Source: JACRPI01 sp964385055 | Lineage (GTDB): Archaea > Nanobdellota > Nanobdellia > Woesearchaeales > DSVV01 | NCBI GenBank assembly: GCA_964385055.1 | Contig: CAYLMH010000003.1 | Location: forward strand, 1-64,000 | Length of the DNA stretch: 64,000 nt | Direction: 5' to 3' | Part shown: in pieces, positions 26,143 through 33,778 of the stretch | How positions within the stretch are numbered: position 1 is the first letter of the stretch | Layout: the number at the start of each line of letters is the position of its first letter | The notes under the pieces: model-generated | Databases searched by the model: none | Seen by the model: only the letters and a program-made list of their open reading frames with translations | Told to the model about the DNA's origin: nothing | Translations under genes and position numbers: made by a program

Positions 26143-26964
26143 ATGAAACGATTTACTGAAAGCAAGACAGAAAAATACTACGACGCAGAGGATAAAATTT
26201 ATTTGTCATTTTGGGATGCAAAAGGGACGTGTCATTTTGGGCTTTTTACTGATGATGAAAGTCACATTTTGGCAGCTGAAAGTGTAACCAATTTTATGAT
26301 TAAATGTGCAAGTATTAACGCACGATCCATTGTTTTGGATGTGGGATGTGGAGATGGTGAAGGAGATGTCCAAATTGTAAGAAAAACAGGATGTAGGCTT
26401 GTAGGTACGGACTTAAGTGGCGTTCGCATAGCGCATGCAAAGCAGAAAGCGAAACAGCAAAAACTAGAGCATGTGCTCAAATTTTTCAAATCATCAGCAA
26501 CAAACCTTAAATTTAAAGATAATAGTTTCACTCAGGTAATAAGTCAATCAAGCATTTATCATGTTCATGATAAGATAAAAGCGTTGAGTGAGATATATAG
26601 AGTTTTGCAACACAAAGGTATTTTTGTATTTGATGATTTAATAAAGCCCAAAAAGCAAATAAGCAAAGATACTCAAAAATGGGTGTATGAGCGGCTGCTC
26701 TTTGATACACCTTTCTCTTTTATGTCGTATCAAACGCAATTAAAGAAAACAGGTTTTGAAATTATTCAAGCGATGGATGTATCACAACATATGAGTAAGA
26801 CCTATAAAAAATTAATAGAAGTACTTCAGGATAAAATTGCCAGAGGAGAAAACATCCAGTACCATAAGAGGTATGCATATCTTATAAAAGCATATCAAAA
26901 AACTATTGAAGCAACAAATAAAGAGGAAATAGGATGGGCGATATATGTTTGTAGAAAACCATAA
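26143..26964 (+). CDS. SAM-dependent methyltransferase (class I, small molecule)
   Basis: 273 residues. Motif I is LDVGCGDGEGD, motif II ends in VGTDLSG, and the post-II region is SFTQVISQSSIYHV. The order and the helical cap (IYRVLQHKGIFVFDDL) are those of the sterol/ubiquinone-type Methyltransf_11 group, whose substrates are small molecules or lipids. It is monocistronic and unrelated to its neighbours, and may have been acquired. The substrate cannot be told from sequence. Confidence 0.82.
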   Translation: MKRFTESKTEKYYDAEDKIYLSFWDAKGTCHFGLFTDDESHILAAESVTNFMIKCASINARSIVLDVGCGDGEGDVQIVRKTGCRLVGTDLSGVRIAHAKQKAKQQKLEHVLKFFKSSATNLKFKDNSFTQVISQSSIYHVHDKIKALSEIYRVLQHKGIFVFDDLIKPKKQISKDTQKWVYERLLFDTPFSFMSYQTQLKKTGFEIIQAMDVSQHMSKTYKKLIEVLQDKIARGENIQYHKRYAYLIKAYQKTIEATNKEEIGWAIYVCRKP

Positions 26965-27002
26965 CGAATTTGAAATTTTTATTCTACATCTTGCACCAAA
27001 AC

Positions 27003-27884
27003 CTACCCCAACTCCTTCAACAACAAACACGCCTTACAATAATCCCCAACGCAAGGTTCATCACAGCTCTGGCAATGACGCAATAAAGGAACATTACGCA
27101 ATTTCTTCTTCAACAACGGCAATCGTGAAACAAAATGCTTCAACAATCGCGCCTTCCCGCCAGGATACAGTCTTTCAAGATCATTCAGCGTATCGCCAAC
27201 CTTCGCGCGATAGGCGCCAACAGCGTTTGGACATTCCACATACCGCACTCCTAATCCTTGCAAAAACGCATACGCAGCAATTTCTTTTTCTGTCACAAAA
27301 TACAGGGGCTTGATTCGCGGAACAAACGCAGCATCTTTCACCATGCCAGTGATGGGGCCAAGGCGAGGCAATAAATCAACTTGATGTTTCAATAAATTCA
27401 TCAGCACTGCCTGCGCTTCATCATCAAGGTTATGGCCAGTCACAAGCTTTGTCGCGCCAAGGTCGCGCGCTTTTTTGTTCAATAAATACCGACGAAATGC
27501 TCCGCAGATCGTGCATGGTTTTTCTTTCAAAAGCACTTTCATTTCATCAAGGGTTTTGCCCAATGCTTCTTTATAGGAAACAATAGTATAAGGCACATGA
27601 TATTTCTCACAAAATGCTTTCATATCTTCAATAGTGCTTGGTCTGTAGCCTGCAATCCCTTCATCAATGCAGACAGCGATCACTTTATATTTCCATTTTT
27701 GAAGTAAATAGAGGATAGTGAGAGAATCCTTGCCTCCGCTTACTCCAACAACAACGTTATCTTTTGGAGTAATGAGTTTATGTTTCTTGATAGTGTCCAG
27801 TACTTTTTTCTCAACAGAAGCGATAAAGTGTTTTTTACAAAGAGAAGAAAAGACCACGGGTTGTTTGCATTTGAGACAGCGCAT
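27003..27884 (-). CDS. ttuA: tRNA 2-thiouridine synthetase, TtuA/Ncs6 family
   Basis: 293 residues. PP-loop ATPase that activates tRNA uridine for thiolation. The P-loop is VGVSGGKDSLT; catalytic Cys residues are in KPCTICGAFRR. An N-terminal Cys cluster (MRCLKCKQ...LCKKH) and a C-terminal one (CQSCDEPCVGDYCKAC) bind zinc, as in TtuA. GHNLDDEAQ is conserved. It directly follows (zero bases) a ubiquitin-like sulfur carrier ending in GG, the expected sulfur donor. Confidence 0.92.
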   Translation of the reverse strand: MRCLKCKQPVVFSSLCKKHFIASVEKKVLDTIKKHKLITPKDNVVVGVSGGKDSLTILYLLQKWKYKVIAVCIDEGIAGYRPSTIEDMKAFCEKYHVPYTIVSYKEALGKTLDEMKVLLKEKPCTICGAFRRYLLNKKARDLGATKLVTGHNLDDEAQAVLMNLLKHQVDLLPRLGPITGMVKDAAFVPRIKPLYFVTEKEIAAYAFLQGLGVRYVECPNAVGAYRAKVGDTLNDLERLYPGGKARLLKHFVSRLPLLKKKLRNVPLLRHCQSCDEPCVGDYCKACLLLKELG

Positions 27885-28079
27885 TTAGCCACCAGAAATG
27901 ACAGAAAGAATCTTAATGCTATCGCTATTCTTCAGTTTCTCTTGTTCTGTAACGAGTTGATCATTTCGTACGACAAGAACAGTTTCAGGATTAAGTTTAA
28001 GGTGCTCTAAGAGTCCTTGTGCTTTTCCTTGATACGTCAAAGTAAGTTTCTTGTTTGTTCTTTCGATAAAGACATCCAT
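27885..28079 (-). CDS. Ubiquitin-like sulfur carrier (ThiS/MoaD/TtuB type)
   Basis: 64 residues from MDVFIERTNKK at 28079; the longer upstream frame runs through the toxin gene. Beta-grasp protein ending in SVISGG, the di-glycine needed for thiocarboxylation. The stop directly abuts the TtuA start. It probably donates sulfur to TtuA for 2-thiouridine and may, like archaeal SAMPs, also modify proteins. A TATA-like AAAATATATAAATAAG sits on the minus strand about 25 bases upstream, so the pair has its own promoter. Confidence 0.85.
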   Translation of the reverse strand: MDVFIERTNKKLTLTYQGKAQGLLEHLKLNPETVLVVRNDQLVTEQEKLKNSDSIKILSVISGG

Positions 28080-28098
28080 ATTAGAAATAAGTAGTTGC

Positions 28099-28494
28099 TT
28101 ATTTATATATTTTAATCCCAGGAATTTCTTTATAGACATCAAGGGTTGTCGTAAAAAGAGCGTAGTTGTTTTGGACAGCAAGGACTCCGATAAAGAGATC
28201 GCGCAAATCTGTTTTCTTTCCTGCTTTCTGAAGGTCAGTAAAAAGCTTTGCAGCAGCTTCAGAAGCTTCTGGTGTCCATTCCAGCAACGTCATCCGATGA
28301 AGGAGATCCCAGACAGCAGCAGTGTTCTCTGTAGGTTTTTCTGATGCTTCTGCGATGCAAAAAAGCTCAAACAAAACAAACGGAGCAACTGCGATGTTCG
28401 CGGTTTTCTCTATCTTTGTAATCTGCTCAACAATCTCTGTTTTATTTGCGAGAAGGTCGCAGAGTATTTCAGTGGTCACACATACTTTATCCAT
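28099..28494 (-). CDS. vapC: PIN-domain toxin, VapC-like
   Basis: 131 residues. A PIN-fold protein with the central acidic motif TDLRDLFIGVLA and the end TTTLDVYKEIPGIKIY. In the first strand the catalytic Asp of VapC (usually DTS/DTN) is replaced: VTTEILCDLL. Metal binding may therefore be weakened and this may be an inactive or altered toxin. It follows a VapB-like antitoxin by six bases, the usual module order. Confidence 0.75.
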   Translation of the reverse strand: MDKVCVTTEILCDLLANKTEIVEQITKIEKTANIAVAPFVLFELFCIAEASEKPTENTAAVWDLLHRMTLLEWTPEASEAAAKLFTDLQKAGKKTDLRDLFIGVLAVQNNYALFTTTLDVYKEIPGIKIYK

Positions 28495-28500
28495 GAGATG

Positions 28501-28767
28501 TTACCCTTGTTTCTTTGGTTCTGCTTTCTGCGGAATATAACGCAGGCGCCAAAGTTTCCAGCGATCCTTGAGTTCTTTCGTCGTTCCAGAAATCTGTTTT
28601 TCGGATTCTTTCCATGACCCTGCAAGCTCGCTAATATTCCTACTTTTGTAGAGGGAGGTAACTGCTGCGTCAATGGAGACAGGATGTCCAGTTTCATGCT
28701 GGAGTTTTCCAGCGATTTTCGTGAGCCAAACATAATTTTCATCGCTTATTTTAATAGTTTTTACCAT
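28501..28767 (-). CDS. vapB: VapB-like antitoxin
   Basis: 88 residues. The N-terminal half (TIKISDENYVWLTKIAGKL, GHPVSIDAAV) is the DNA-binding domain typical of archaeal VapB antitoxins. The C-terminal half (LKDRWKLWRLRYIPQK) would wrap the toxin. Upstream on the same strand is a short non-coding gap, with divergent candidate small RNA 28867-28967 beyond. It should repress its own operon. Confidence 0.75.
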   Translation of the reverse strand: MVKTIKISDENYVWLTKIAGKLQHETGHPVSIDAAVTSLYKSRNISELAGSWKESEKQISGTTKELKDRWKLWRLRYIPQKAEPKKQG

Positions 28768-28836
28768 GAGTTACTAAGTAGTAAAAGTAGTATATAAAAG
28801 TTTTGTTTTGGAGGATTTCTGTTGAAAACTGCTTTA

Positions 28837-28844
28837 TTTATAAA
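28837..28844 (+). promoter_or_regulatory. TATA box of candidate small RNA
   Basis: TTTATAAA, with a T/A-rich surround, about 25-30 bases before the predicted 5' end of a short structured transcript. Confidence 0.4.
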
Positions 28845-28866
28845 CAAAAAGAGATAACTTTAAATA

Positions 28867-28967
28867 TGAAATGGGTCATTGAGATTACTGATCATACAAC
28901 ATATCTAGGCTAAACATATGATCAAATCAAACAAATGTGAGCATCCTGCTTACATTTGCTTTTTTTT
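28867..28967 (+). ncRNA. Candidate small structured RNA
   Basis: Follows a TATA box, has no coding potential, and holds an inverted repeat (TGATCATA 28889-28896 with TATGATCA 28917-28924). It ends in a stem-loop and T-tract (28932-28967). The 439-base gap between vapB and TBP is otherwise without a gene. The TGATCATA pair might alternatively be a regulator site. No known RNA family recognised. Confidence 0.42.
28932..28967 (+). terminator. Intrinsic-type terminator
   Basis: CAAATGTGAGCA (28932-28943) pairs with TGCTTACATTTG (28947-28958) over 12 pairs, one of them G-T, with a 3-base loop. Eight T follow (28960-28967). Confidence 0.6.
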
Positions 28968-29206
28968 ATTTTTTAATTCTCTTGTTTTTAACGAAAGATG
29001 CGCAAGCGCTGTCACTCAAAAATCGAGTGTAAATGTCTCTTAAAGAAGAAGTTTCAGGGGAAAATTCAGTACTGTACCCTCTTTTCAGTGAGAAGAAGAA
29101 TCCATTTCTTTCTCGGAAAACAGGCCTTTAAAAAAGAAGTATTTATAAATAAGAACTATTTATATACTCTAATGAGGGGTTTATATATAGGTGAGGGGGA
29201 GATTAT

Positions 29207-29812
29207 ATGCCAAAAGCAAAACCAACGAAAACAGTAAAGTCGAAAGAATCTATTAAAGGCACTGAGCCTGCAAAACGAGACATTCAAATTGTCAATATTG
29301 TTGTTTCTACTTCTTTGGAGCATGACATTCCATTAGAGAAGATGGCTGCAACATTAAGTAATACAGAGTATAATCCAGAACAATTTCCAGGATTAGTCAT
29401 AAGAATTCGAGAACCAAAAACAAGCGCGCTTATTTTCAGTTAAGGAAAAGTTGTGTGCACAGGTGCTCGGACATTGGAAAAAGTAGAAGAGTCCTTGCAG
29501 CAGATTATCAAGAGTCTTGAGAAAATTAACATCAAGATCAAAATCAAGCCAAAAATCAATGTGCAGAACATTGTTGCGTCAGGCAGTGTGGGTATGGATC
29601 TCAATCTGAACGTGCTTGCAATGAAATTAGAAAACACAGAGTACGAACCAGAACAGTTCCCTGGGCTTGTCTATAAGTTACCGCAGGCAAAAGCAACATT
29701 TTTGCTGTTTAGTAATGGAAAGATTGTCTGTACAGGAACAAAGAGCGAAGAACAAGTGAATGATGCAGTGGATAAGCTCATTGAAAACTTGAAGAAGACA
29801 AAAGGGAAGTAA
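29207..29812 (+). CDS. tbp: TATA-box-binding protein, interrupted by an in-frame TAA
   Basis: One 201-codon frame with both TBP repeats, broken by TAA at 29441-29443. Repeat 1 has NTEYNPEQFPGLVIRI and ALIFS, then TAA, then GKVVCTGARTLEKVEE. Repeat 2 has NTEYEPEQFPGLVYKL, LLFSNGKIVCTG and TKSEEQVND. Repeat 2 codes Asn (AAT) where repeat 1 has TAA. The frame is intact on both sides with no other damage, so the gene looks functional apart from this codon. A Shine-Dalgarno GAGGGGGAGA precedes the ATG. TBP is essential, so the cause is either a sequence error, readthrough, or a pair of half proteins. No second TBP is seen in the window. Confidence 0.85.
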
Positions 29813-29884
29813 GGTTTTGTTTTTTCTTATATTTTTATTTCATTTTGTTTTTTGGTTTGTTAGCTTCTTTTATAATTCAACAAA

Positions 29885-30028
29885 ACCCCATTGCACTAAA
29901 GTGCAATGGGTCCCCCGAACATTCTTTCTTTTGTAGGTGCATGTACCTTGTGTGCTGCTGAGCAACTATTCGCCTTACTGCTGCCTGAATCGCCTTGCAG
30001 TGCTTTTGAATCCCTAATCTGTTTTGAA
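29885..30028 (-). repeat. Dispersed repeat family 1, copy B (full)
   Basis: On the minus strand: GATTAGGGATTCAAAAGCAC, TGCAAGGCGATTCAGGCAGC, then GCGAATAGTTGCTCAGCAGC and GGGGGACCCATTGC. The end is a perfect 11-pair hairpin (29887-29910: CCCATTGCACT, loop AA, AGTGCAATGGG). It fills most of the gap between TBP and the RNase P p30 gene. Confidence 0.75.
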
Positions 30029-30083
30029 TTTTTTCTGAATCTATAAGAAATTTTAAATAAGAGGATGAGAAACAGTGAATACA

Positions 30084-30635
30084 ATGAAATCCATCGACAT
30101 AGTATTCCCTAAAAATAATGAAGAAGCGTTTATCAAAACAGCGAAAGCGTTCGGAACAAAAGAATTAATCTTCCTTTACCCTTTCACAACATATCAACAA
30201 AAGACATTCAATGAAAAAGACATTACTATCAAAACAGGGATTCTTGCGCTTCCAAAGCAAGTCCGCGATAGCCAAAAAAAAGTAGAAATAGTAGTCGTCA
30301 AAGCAGCAGGAGAAACTGATTTGCATACATTGGAGCATTTTCCTCCAACAATCATGTATGGCTTTGAGTTCTCAGAGCGAAAGGATTTCATGCACCATCG
30401 AAATAGCGGGATGAATCATATGCACGCGGCAATGATGGCAGAAAAGAACGTTATCTACGCATTTCCTGTTTCGCAGGTCGTCAATGCAGAAGAGAAACAC
30501 AAAGGAGAAATCGTGGGAAGATTAAGGCAGAACATCGAGCTTGCGAAGAAGTATAAAGTAAAAGTGATTCTTGCATCCTTTGCAACAGAACCAACAGACA
30601 TGAGAAATGGAAAAGATGTCTGGTGTTTAGTCTAG
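30084..30635 (+). CDS. rnp3: RNase P protein subunit p30 (Rnp3)
   Basis: 183 residues from the ATG at 30084 (MKSIDIVFPKNNEEAF); a GTG at 30075 is possible. Protein subunit of archaeal RNase P, which trims the 5' leader of pre-tRNA. Homologous features are the short TIM-like barrel, HHRNSGMNHMHAAMMAEK, VIYAFPVSQV and GRLRQNIELAKKYKV. Convergent with a lipoprotein gene, the two stops sharing CTAG. Confidence 0.9.
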   Translation: MKSIDIVFPKNNEEAFIKTAKAFGTKELIFLYPFTTYQQKTFNEKDITIKTGILALPKQVRDSQKKVEIVVVKAAGETDLHTLEHFPPTIMYGFEFSERKDFMHHRNSGMNHMHAAMMAEKNVIYAFPVSQVVNAEEKHKGEIVGRLRQNIELAKKYKVKVILASFATEPTDMRNGKDVWCLV

Positions 30636-31405
30636 GATAAAGCTTCCTTCATTTCTTCAAGAATTGCGTAAAGGTCTGGATGACTCGTTTCTATATCATC
30701 CTCATTAATTTCATAATTTTCATCTAAACAGTCTTCATCAACTTTATTATCTTCACACTGTATATTTTGCCCATCATTATTTGCTTCATCAATGGGGTCT
30801 TTGCCATCATTAAGATCATCACAAATAATTCTCACATAGTCCTTTTCACGATCTTCTGCAGTTTCATCGCTATTACAGTACACATTCACTTCGAGCATTG
30901 CATCCATGACGCAAGGATTAATACTATGCTGGTATGCTGCAGCGATAGAAGTATCTGTCTGCGTTATCTCGATAATGCTTTCATCAAGAAGTTGGTAAAA
31001 TGCAATATCTTCAAACATGAAGAGGGCGTTTGAGTCATCTGAGGTGAATCCTTCTCCAGTAACTTCAAAAAAAGTAAGTGTATAGTCTTCATCATATTTA
31101 CTAGCACTATCCGTTTCTATTGAAATAGGCGTAGTAATAAACTCTCCAGACTCATCTATTTGCCCACTGTACGCATCAATATAAACATTACAAGTAGACC
31201 CCCATCCTTCATATTTATCATAGTCATCATCTTCATCATTCCAAGCAATTGCGCGTAATGCAATTCCATACGTATCTCCTGTTGCATCATCAGTGCAAGT
31301 AACTTGGCAGAGTGAAGCAGGCATAATAACTATATCATCATCACAAGAAACGAGAAAAAGTAGAAGAAAGAGCGTTAAGCATAGGGATGATTTATGAGTC
31401 AACAT
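30632..31405 (-). CDS. Predicted lipoprotein, tandem paralogue 1
   Basis: 257 residues. A signal peptide ends in a lipobox-like LVSC, followed by an acidic, Cys-containing exported domain. It begins with MPASLCQVTCTDDATGD, identical in protein with the next gene. It also shares FYQLLDES, INPCVMDAMLEVNVYC and NYEINEDDIE. Six or more Cys suggest disulphides. No enzyme motif seen; probably a surface protein. The pair shares 50-60 identical DNA bases in the N-terminal part, a recent duplication or gene conversion. Confidence 0.72.
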   Translation of the reverse strand: MLTHKSSLCLTLFLLLFLVSCDDDIVIMPASLCQVTCTDDATGDTYGIALRAIAWNDEDDDYDKYEGWGSTCNVYIDAYSGQIDESGEFITTPISIETDSASKYDEDYTLTFFEVTGEGFTSDDSNALFMFEDIAFYQLLDESIIEITQTDTSIAAAYQHSINPCVMDAMLEVNVYCNSDETAEDREKDYVRIICDDLNDGKDPIDEANNDGQNIQCEDNKVDEDCLDENYEINEDDIETSHPDLYAILEEMKEALS

Positions 31406-31418
31406 TTTTCCACCTGTT

Positions 31419-32192
31419 TTAGGATAATTCTTCTTCCAAGGAATCTAAAGCCGCTTGTATGGAGGGGTGCAATGATTCTATATCGTCTTCATTAATTTCA
31501 TAATCATCCTCAATGCAAGCACCTGTTGGATCATCTCTAGTAACATGAATATTATCTTCACATTGGATGTCATTCTCATCTTCGTTTGCTTCAGCTATTG
31601 TATCAGCATCATTAGGATTACAGATAATTTTGACGTACTCCTTGAGATCCCCTTCCTCAGAAGTATCACAGTAGACATTGAGTTCAAGCTGAGCGTTCAT
31701 AACACATGGATTAATACGGTGTTCATACACTGCAGCAAGTGCGGTATCTGACTGACTTATAGAAATAGTGCTTTCATCAAGAAGTTGGTAAAGAGTAATA
31801 GGATCATCAAGAAGAGAAGGAAGATCATCAGAGCTTAGTCCTTCTCCTTCAAGATCAAAAAAATCAAGAGTATAAGCTTCATCATAACTATCTTCACTAT
31901 CAAGTTCTACTGAAACAGGAGCAGTAATAAATTCACCATACTCGTCCATCTCTCCGCGATACGCATCAACATAGACATTGCAGCCAAAGTCTGCTCCATC
32001 ATGTTTATCAGGGGAGCCACTCTCATCATTCCAAGCAATTGCGCGTAATGCAATTCCATACGTATCTCCTGTTGCATCATCAGTGCAGGTGACTTGACAT
32101 AATGAGGCAGGCATAAAAACAACATCATCCCCACAAGAGGCAAGAAAAACTAAAACAAATAGGAGGAAACTGAGTAATAGTTTTCTTTTCAT
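31419..32192 (-). CDS. Predicted lipoprotein, tandem paralogue 2
   Basis: 257 residues from MKRKLLLSFLLFVLVFLASC, with a lipobox-like LASC; the longer frame adds three codons. It is aligned end to end with the following gene (CTDDATGDTYGIALRAIAW, TLYQLLDESTI, INPCVMNAQLELNVYC). It is separated from that gene by 13 bases, so they form one transcript. Exported, acidic, Cys-rich, of unknown role. Confidence 0.72.
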   Translation of the reverse strand: MKRKLLLSFLLFVLVFLASCGDDVVFMPASLCQVTCTDDATGDTYGIALRAIAWNDESGSPDKHDGADFGCNVYVDAYRGEMDEYGEFITAPVSVELDSEDSYDEAYTLDFFDLEGEGLSSDDLPSLLDDPITLYQLLDESTISISQSDTALAAVYEHRINPCVMNAQLELNVYCDTSEEGDLKEYVKIICNPNDADTIAEANEDENDIQCEDNIHVTRDDPTGACIEDDYEINEDDIESLHPSIQAALDSLEEELS

Positions 32193-32216
32193 AAGCATCA
32201 TCTGTCTTATTTGTTA

Positions 32217-32951
32217 TCATGTATTTATATTGTTCGCATAGTCTACTTTGCATTGAGTCCTATCAAAGTCATCTGTGAGCATCTCACAAATAGAGTCATC
32301 TTTGATCAAAAGAGCATACTGTGTATAACACTTCCTATATTGTCCACAAACACTCGCATCCCCACTTTCTTGTGCAAGCTGCAACAAACATTCAATCTTA
32401 TCATGGACTTTTCGCGTACAATAACTCGCATCCTGCGTCGAAATTGCCTGTTCCCATAAACACTGTTCTCGTTCTTCAGTATCTTTTGTGACGAGGAAAT
32501 TAAAATTACAGGAATCTTTTTCCCAATATTTTTCTGTGCAAAGGGATTTCAAAACATCTGTGCTTAATTGATCGCAAACATCCTCTCCTTGCTGCGCGAG
32601 TTGTAACAGGCAAATATTCTTCTCTTCAACAGTACCTTCGCAGGAAGAAGGAACGCTAACTTCTTCAAAAGTAGGAAGTTCTCCTTCATACAAATAAATT
32701 AAGTAGCCAAAAACAGCGACAAGAAGAACTGCAAGAATCCCAAACACCCATCTGCTCCATGTAATGTGAAATTCCATATGGGGCATTTCAATAGATTTTC
32801 GTCGTAATAATGGTTCAGCGCTCCTCAAGCTTTGGAAGCTCTCACTGATTTCTTGTTGACTATAGCCCGCCTGCAAAAGCTTCTTACTAATCAAATCTTG
32901 AGAGAAACCTTTATCGAGTTCTTTTTGAATATAGTTTGTCAGCTGAGACAT
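32217..32951 (-). CDS. Membrane protein with N-terminal helical motif and Cys-rich exterior
   Basis: 244 residues. The N-terminal 45 residues form a two-helix UBA-like hairpin (ELDKGFSQDLISKKLLQAGY). A transmembrane helix spans about 70-90 (WVFGILAVLLVAVFGYLIYL), and a Cys-rich exterior contains repeats of the type CLLQLAQ...D.C. The repeats (KNICLLQLAQQGEDVC, KIECLLQLAQESGDASVC) look like tandem helical hairpins closed by disulphides. The neighbour at 33.2-33.7 kb is a shorter paralogue. Function unknown. Confidence 0.7.
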   Translation of the reverse strand: MSQLTNYIQKELDKGFSQDLISKKLLQAGYSQQEISESFQSLRSAEPLLRRKSIEMPHMEFHITWSRWVFGILAVLLVAVFGYLIYLYEGELPTFEEVSVPSSCEGTVEEKNICLLQLAQQGEDVCDQLSTDVLKSLCTEKYWEKDSCNFNFLVTKDTEEREQCLWEQAISTQDASYCTRKVHDKIECLLQLAQESGDASVCGQYRKCYTQYALLIKDDSICEMLTDDFDRTQCKVDYANNINT

Positions 32952-33058
32952 AGCAGGAAAACCGCCACTTTATCTTTATAATCCTTTGTTTTCACTAAGG
33001 AGAGGTATGCTTAGTTTGTCATTTTTCATCTTGTTTCTTTGGTTTCCTTTCTCAAAAG

Positions 33059-33105
33059 AGTCGCCAAGCAAAAGTCCTACAACACAATTTATCTCTTTAT
33101 TTTTA
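33059..33105 (+). repeat. Dispersed repeat family 2, copy 5
   Basis: CGCCAAGCAAAAGTCCTACA, ACACAATTTATCTC and a T-rich tail. Lies between the two paralogous membrane-protein genes. Confidence 0.55.
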
Positions 33106-33154
33106 GTTGTAGAAATATAATCAACTAAAACAAGCGAGTCTAAAAAAGAACAAC

Positions 33155-33679
33155 TCAACACCCAACAGTACTCTGATTCGTCAAAATCAAGAAGTTGCAG
33201 TAATTCTTGTTCCAAACCTCTGTTTTGCATTCGTATTTCATTACTTTACTCGTCATATTCGTGCAAAAAGAAGTATCTTGAGTAAGCGCAGCAACTTTCA
33301 TTAAACAGCGTTCTTTATCGCGATGACTAAAGATGCTGCAATCACTTTCTTGTTGAGGTTCAACAGCAACTGTTTCTTCAGAAGGAAATGCATTTTCCAA
33401 AACAGTTGTCCAGTCAAGAGAGAGAAGCAGTGTCACGATGAAGAAAACCACAAGAATGACAAATAGCACAGCAAGCATTGCGAAGAGCCATTTATGTTTT
33501 GCTTCTTCTTCAACAATTTTGTCGATAAATTTGTGATAATGTTGTTTGGTGTGATAATCACGAAGCGCAAAAGCGATTTCCTGTTCGCTATAGCCGGACT
33601 GCACGAGCTTCTCTTTAACAAGGTCTTCGGAGAATCCTTTTTTAACTTCAGTTTCAATGTATTTCACAAGCGGATCCAT
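33155..33679 (-). CDS. Membrane protein, shorter paralogue of the upstream-type gene
   Basis: 174 residues from MDPLVKYIETEVKKGF at 33679. The same design as the 244-residue neighbour: a helical hairpin (KKGFSEDLVKEKLVQSGYSE), a transmembrane segment (about 70-92) and a Cys-rich exterior (DCSIFSHRDKERCLMKVAA, DTSFC). It ends after NQSTVGC, where the paralogue continues with another repeat, so this copy may be truncated. A TATA box (TTATATAAAC on the minus strand, about 33700-33712) lies upstream, divergent from the next promoter. Confidence 0.68.
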   Translation of the reverse strand: MDPLVKYIETEVKKGFSEDLVKEKLVQSGYSEQEIAFALRDYHTKQHYHKFIDKIVEEEAKHKWLFAMLAVLFVILVVFFIVTLLLSLDWTTVLENAFPSEETVAVEPQQESDCSIFSHRDKERCLMKVAALTQDTSFCTNMTSKVMKYECKTEVWNKNYCNFLILTNQSTVGC

Positions 33680-33778
33680 GCACATTCTCTACATCTGCAC
33701 TTATATAAACCTTTGCCGACGCAAGCTTTATATACAATAATGCCAAGAAAATGCATAACATAAAAAAGAAAGAGGGCA

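Noticed and set aside
28998..29237. A 79-codon frame before TBP
   Set aside because: It overlaps the TBP start and promoter in another frame and has no family features.
32976..33230. An 84-codon frame between the paralogous membrane proteins
   Set aside because: It overlaps the real gene ending at 33155 and the family 2 repeat, and has no start signal.
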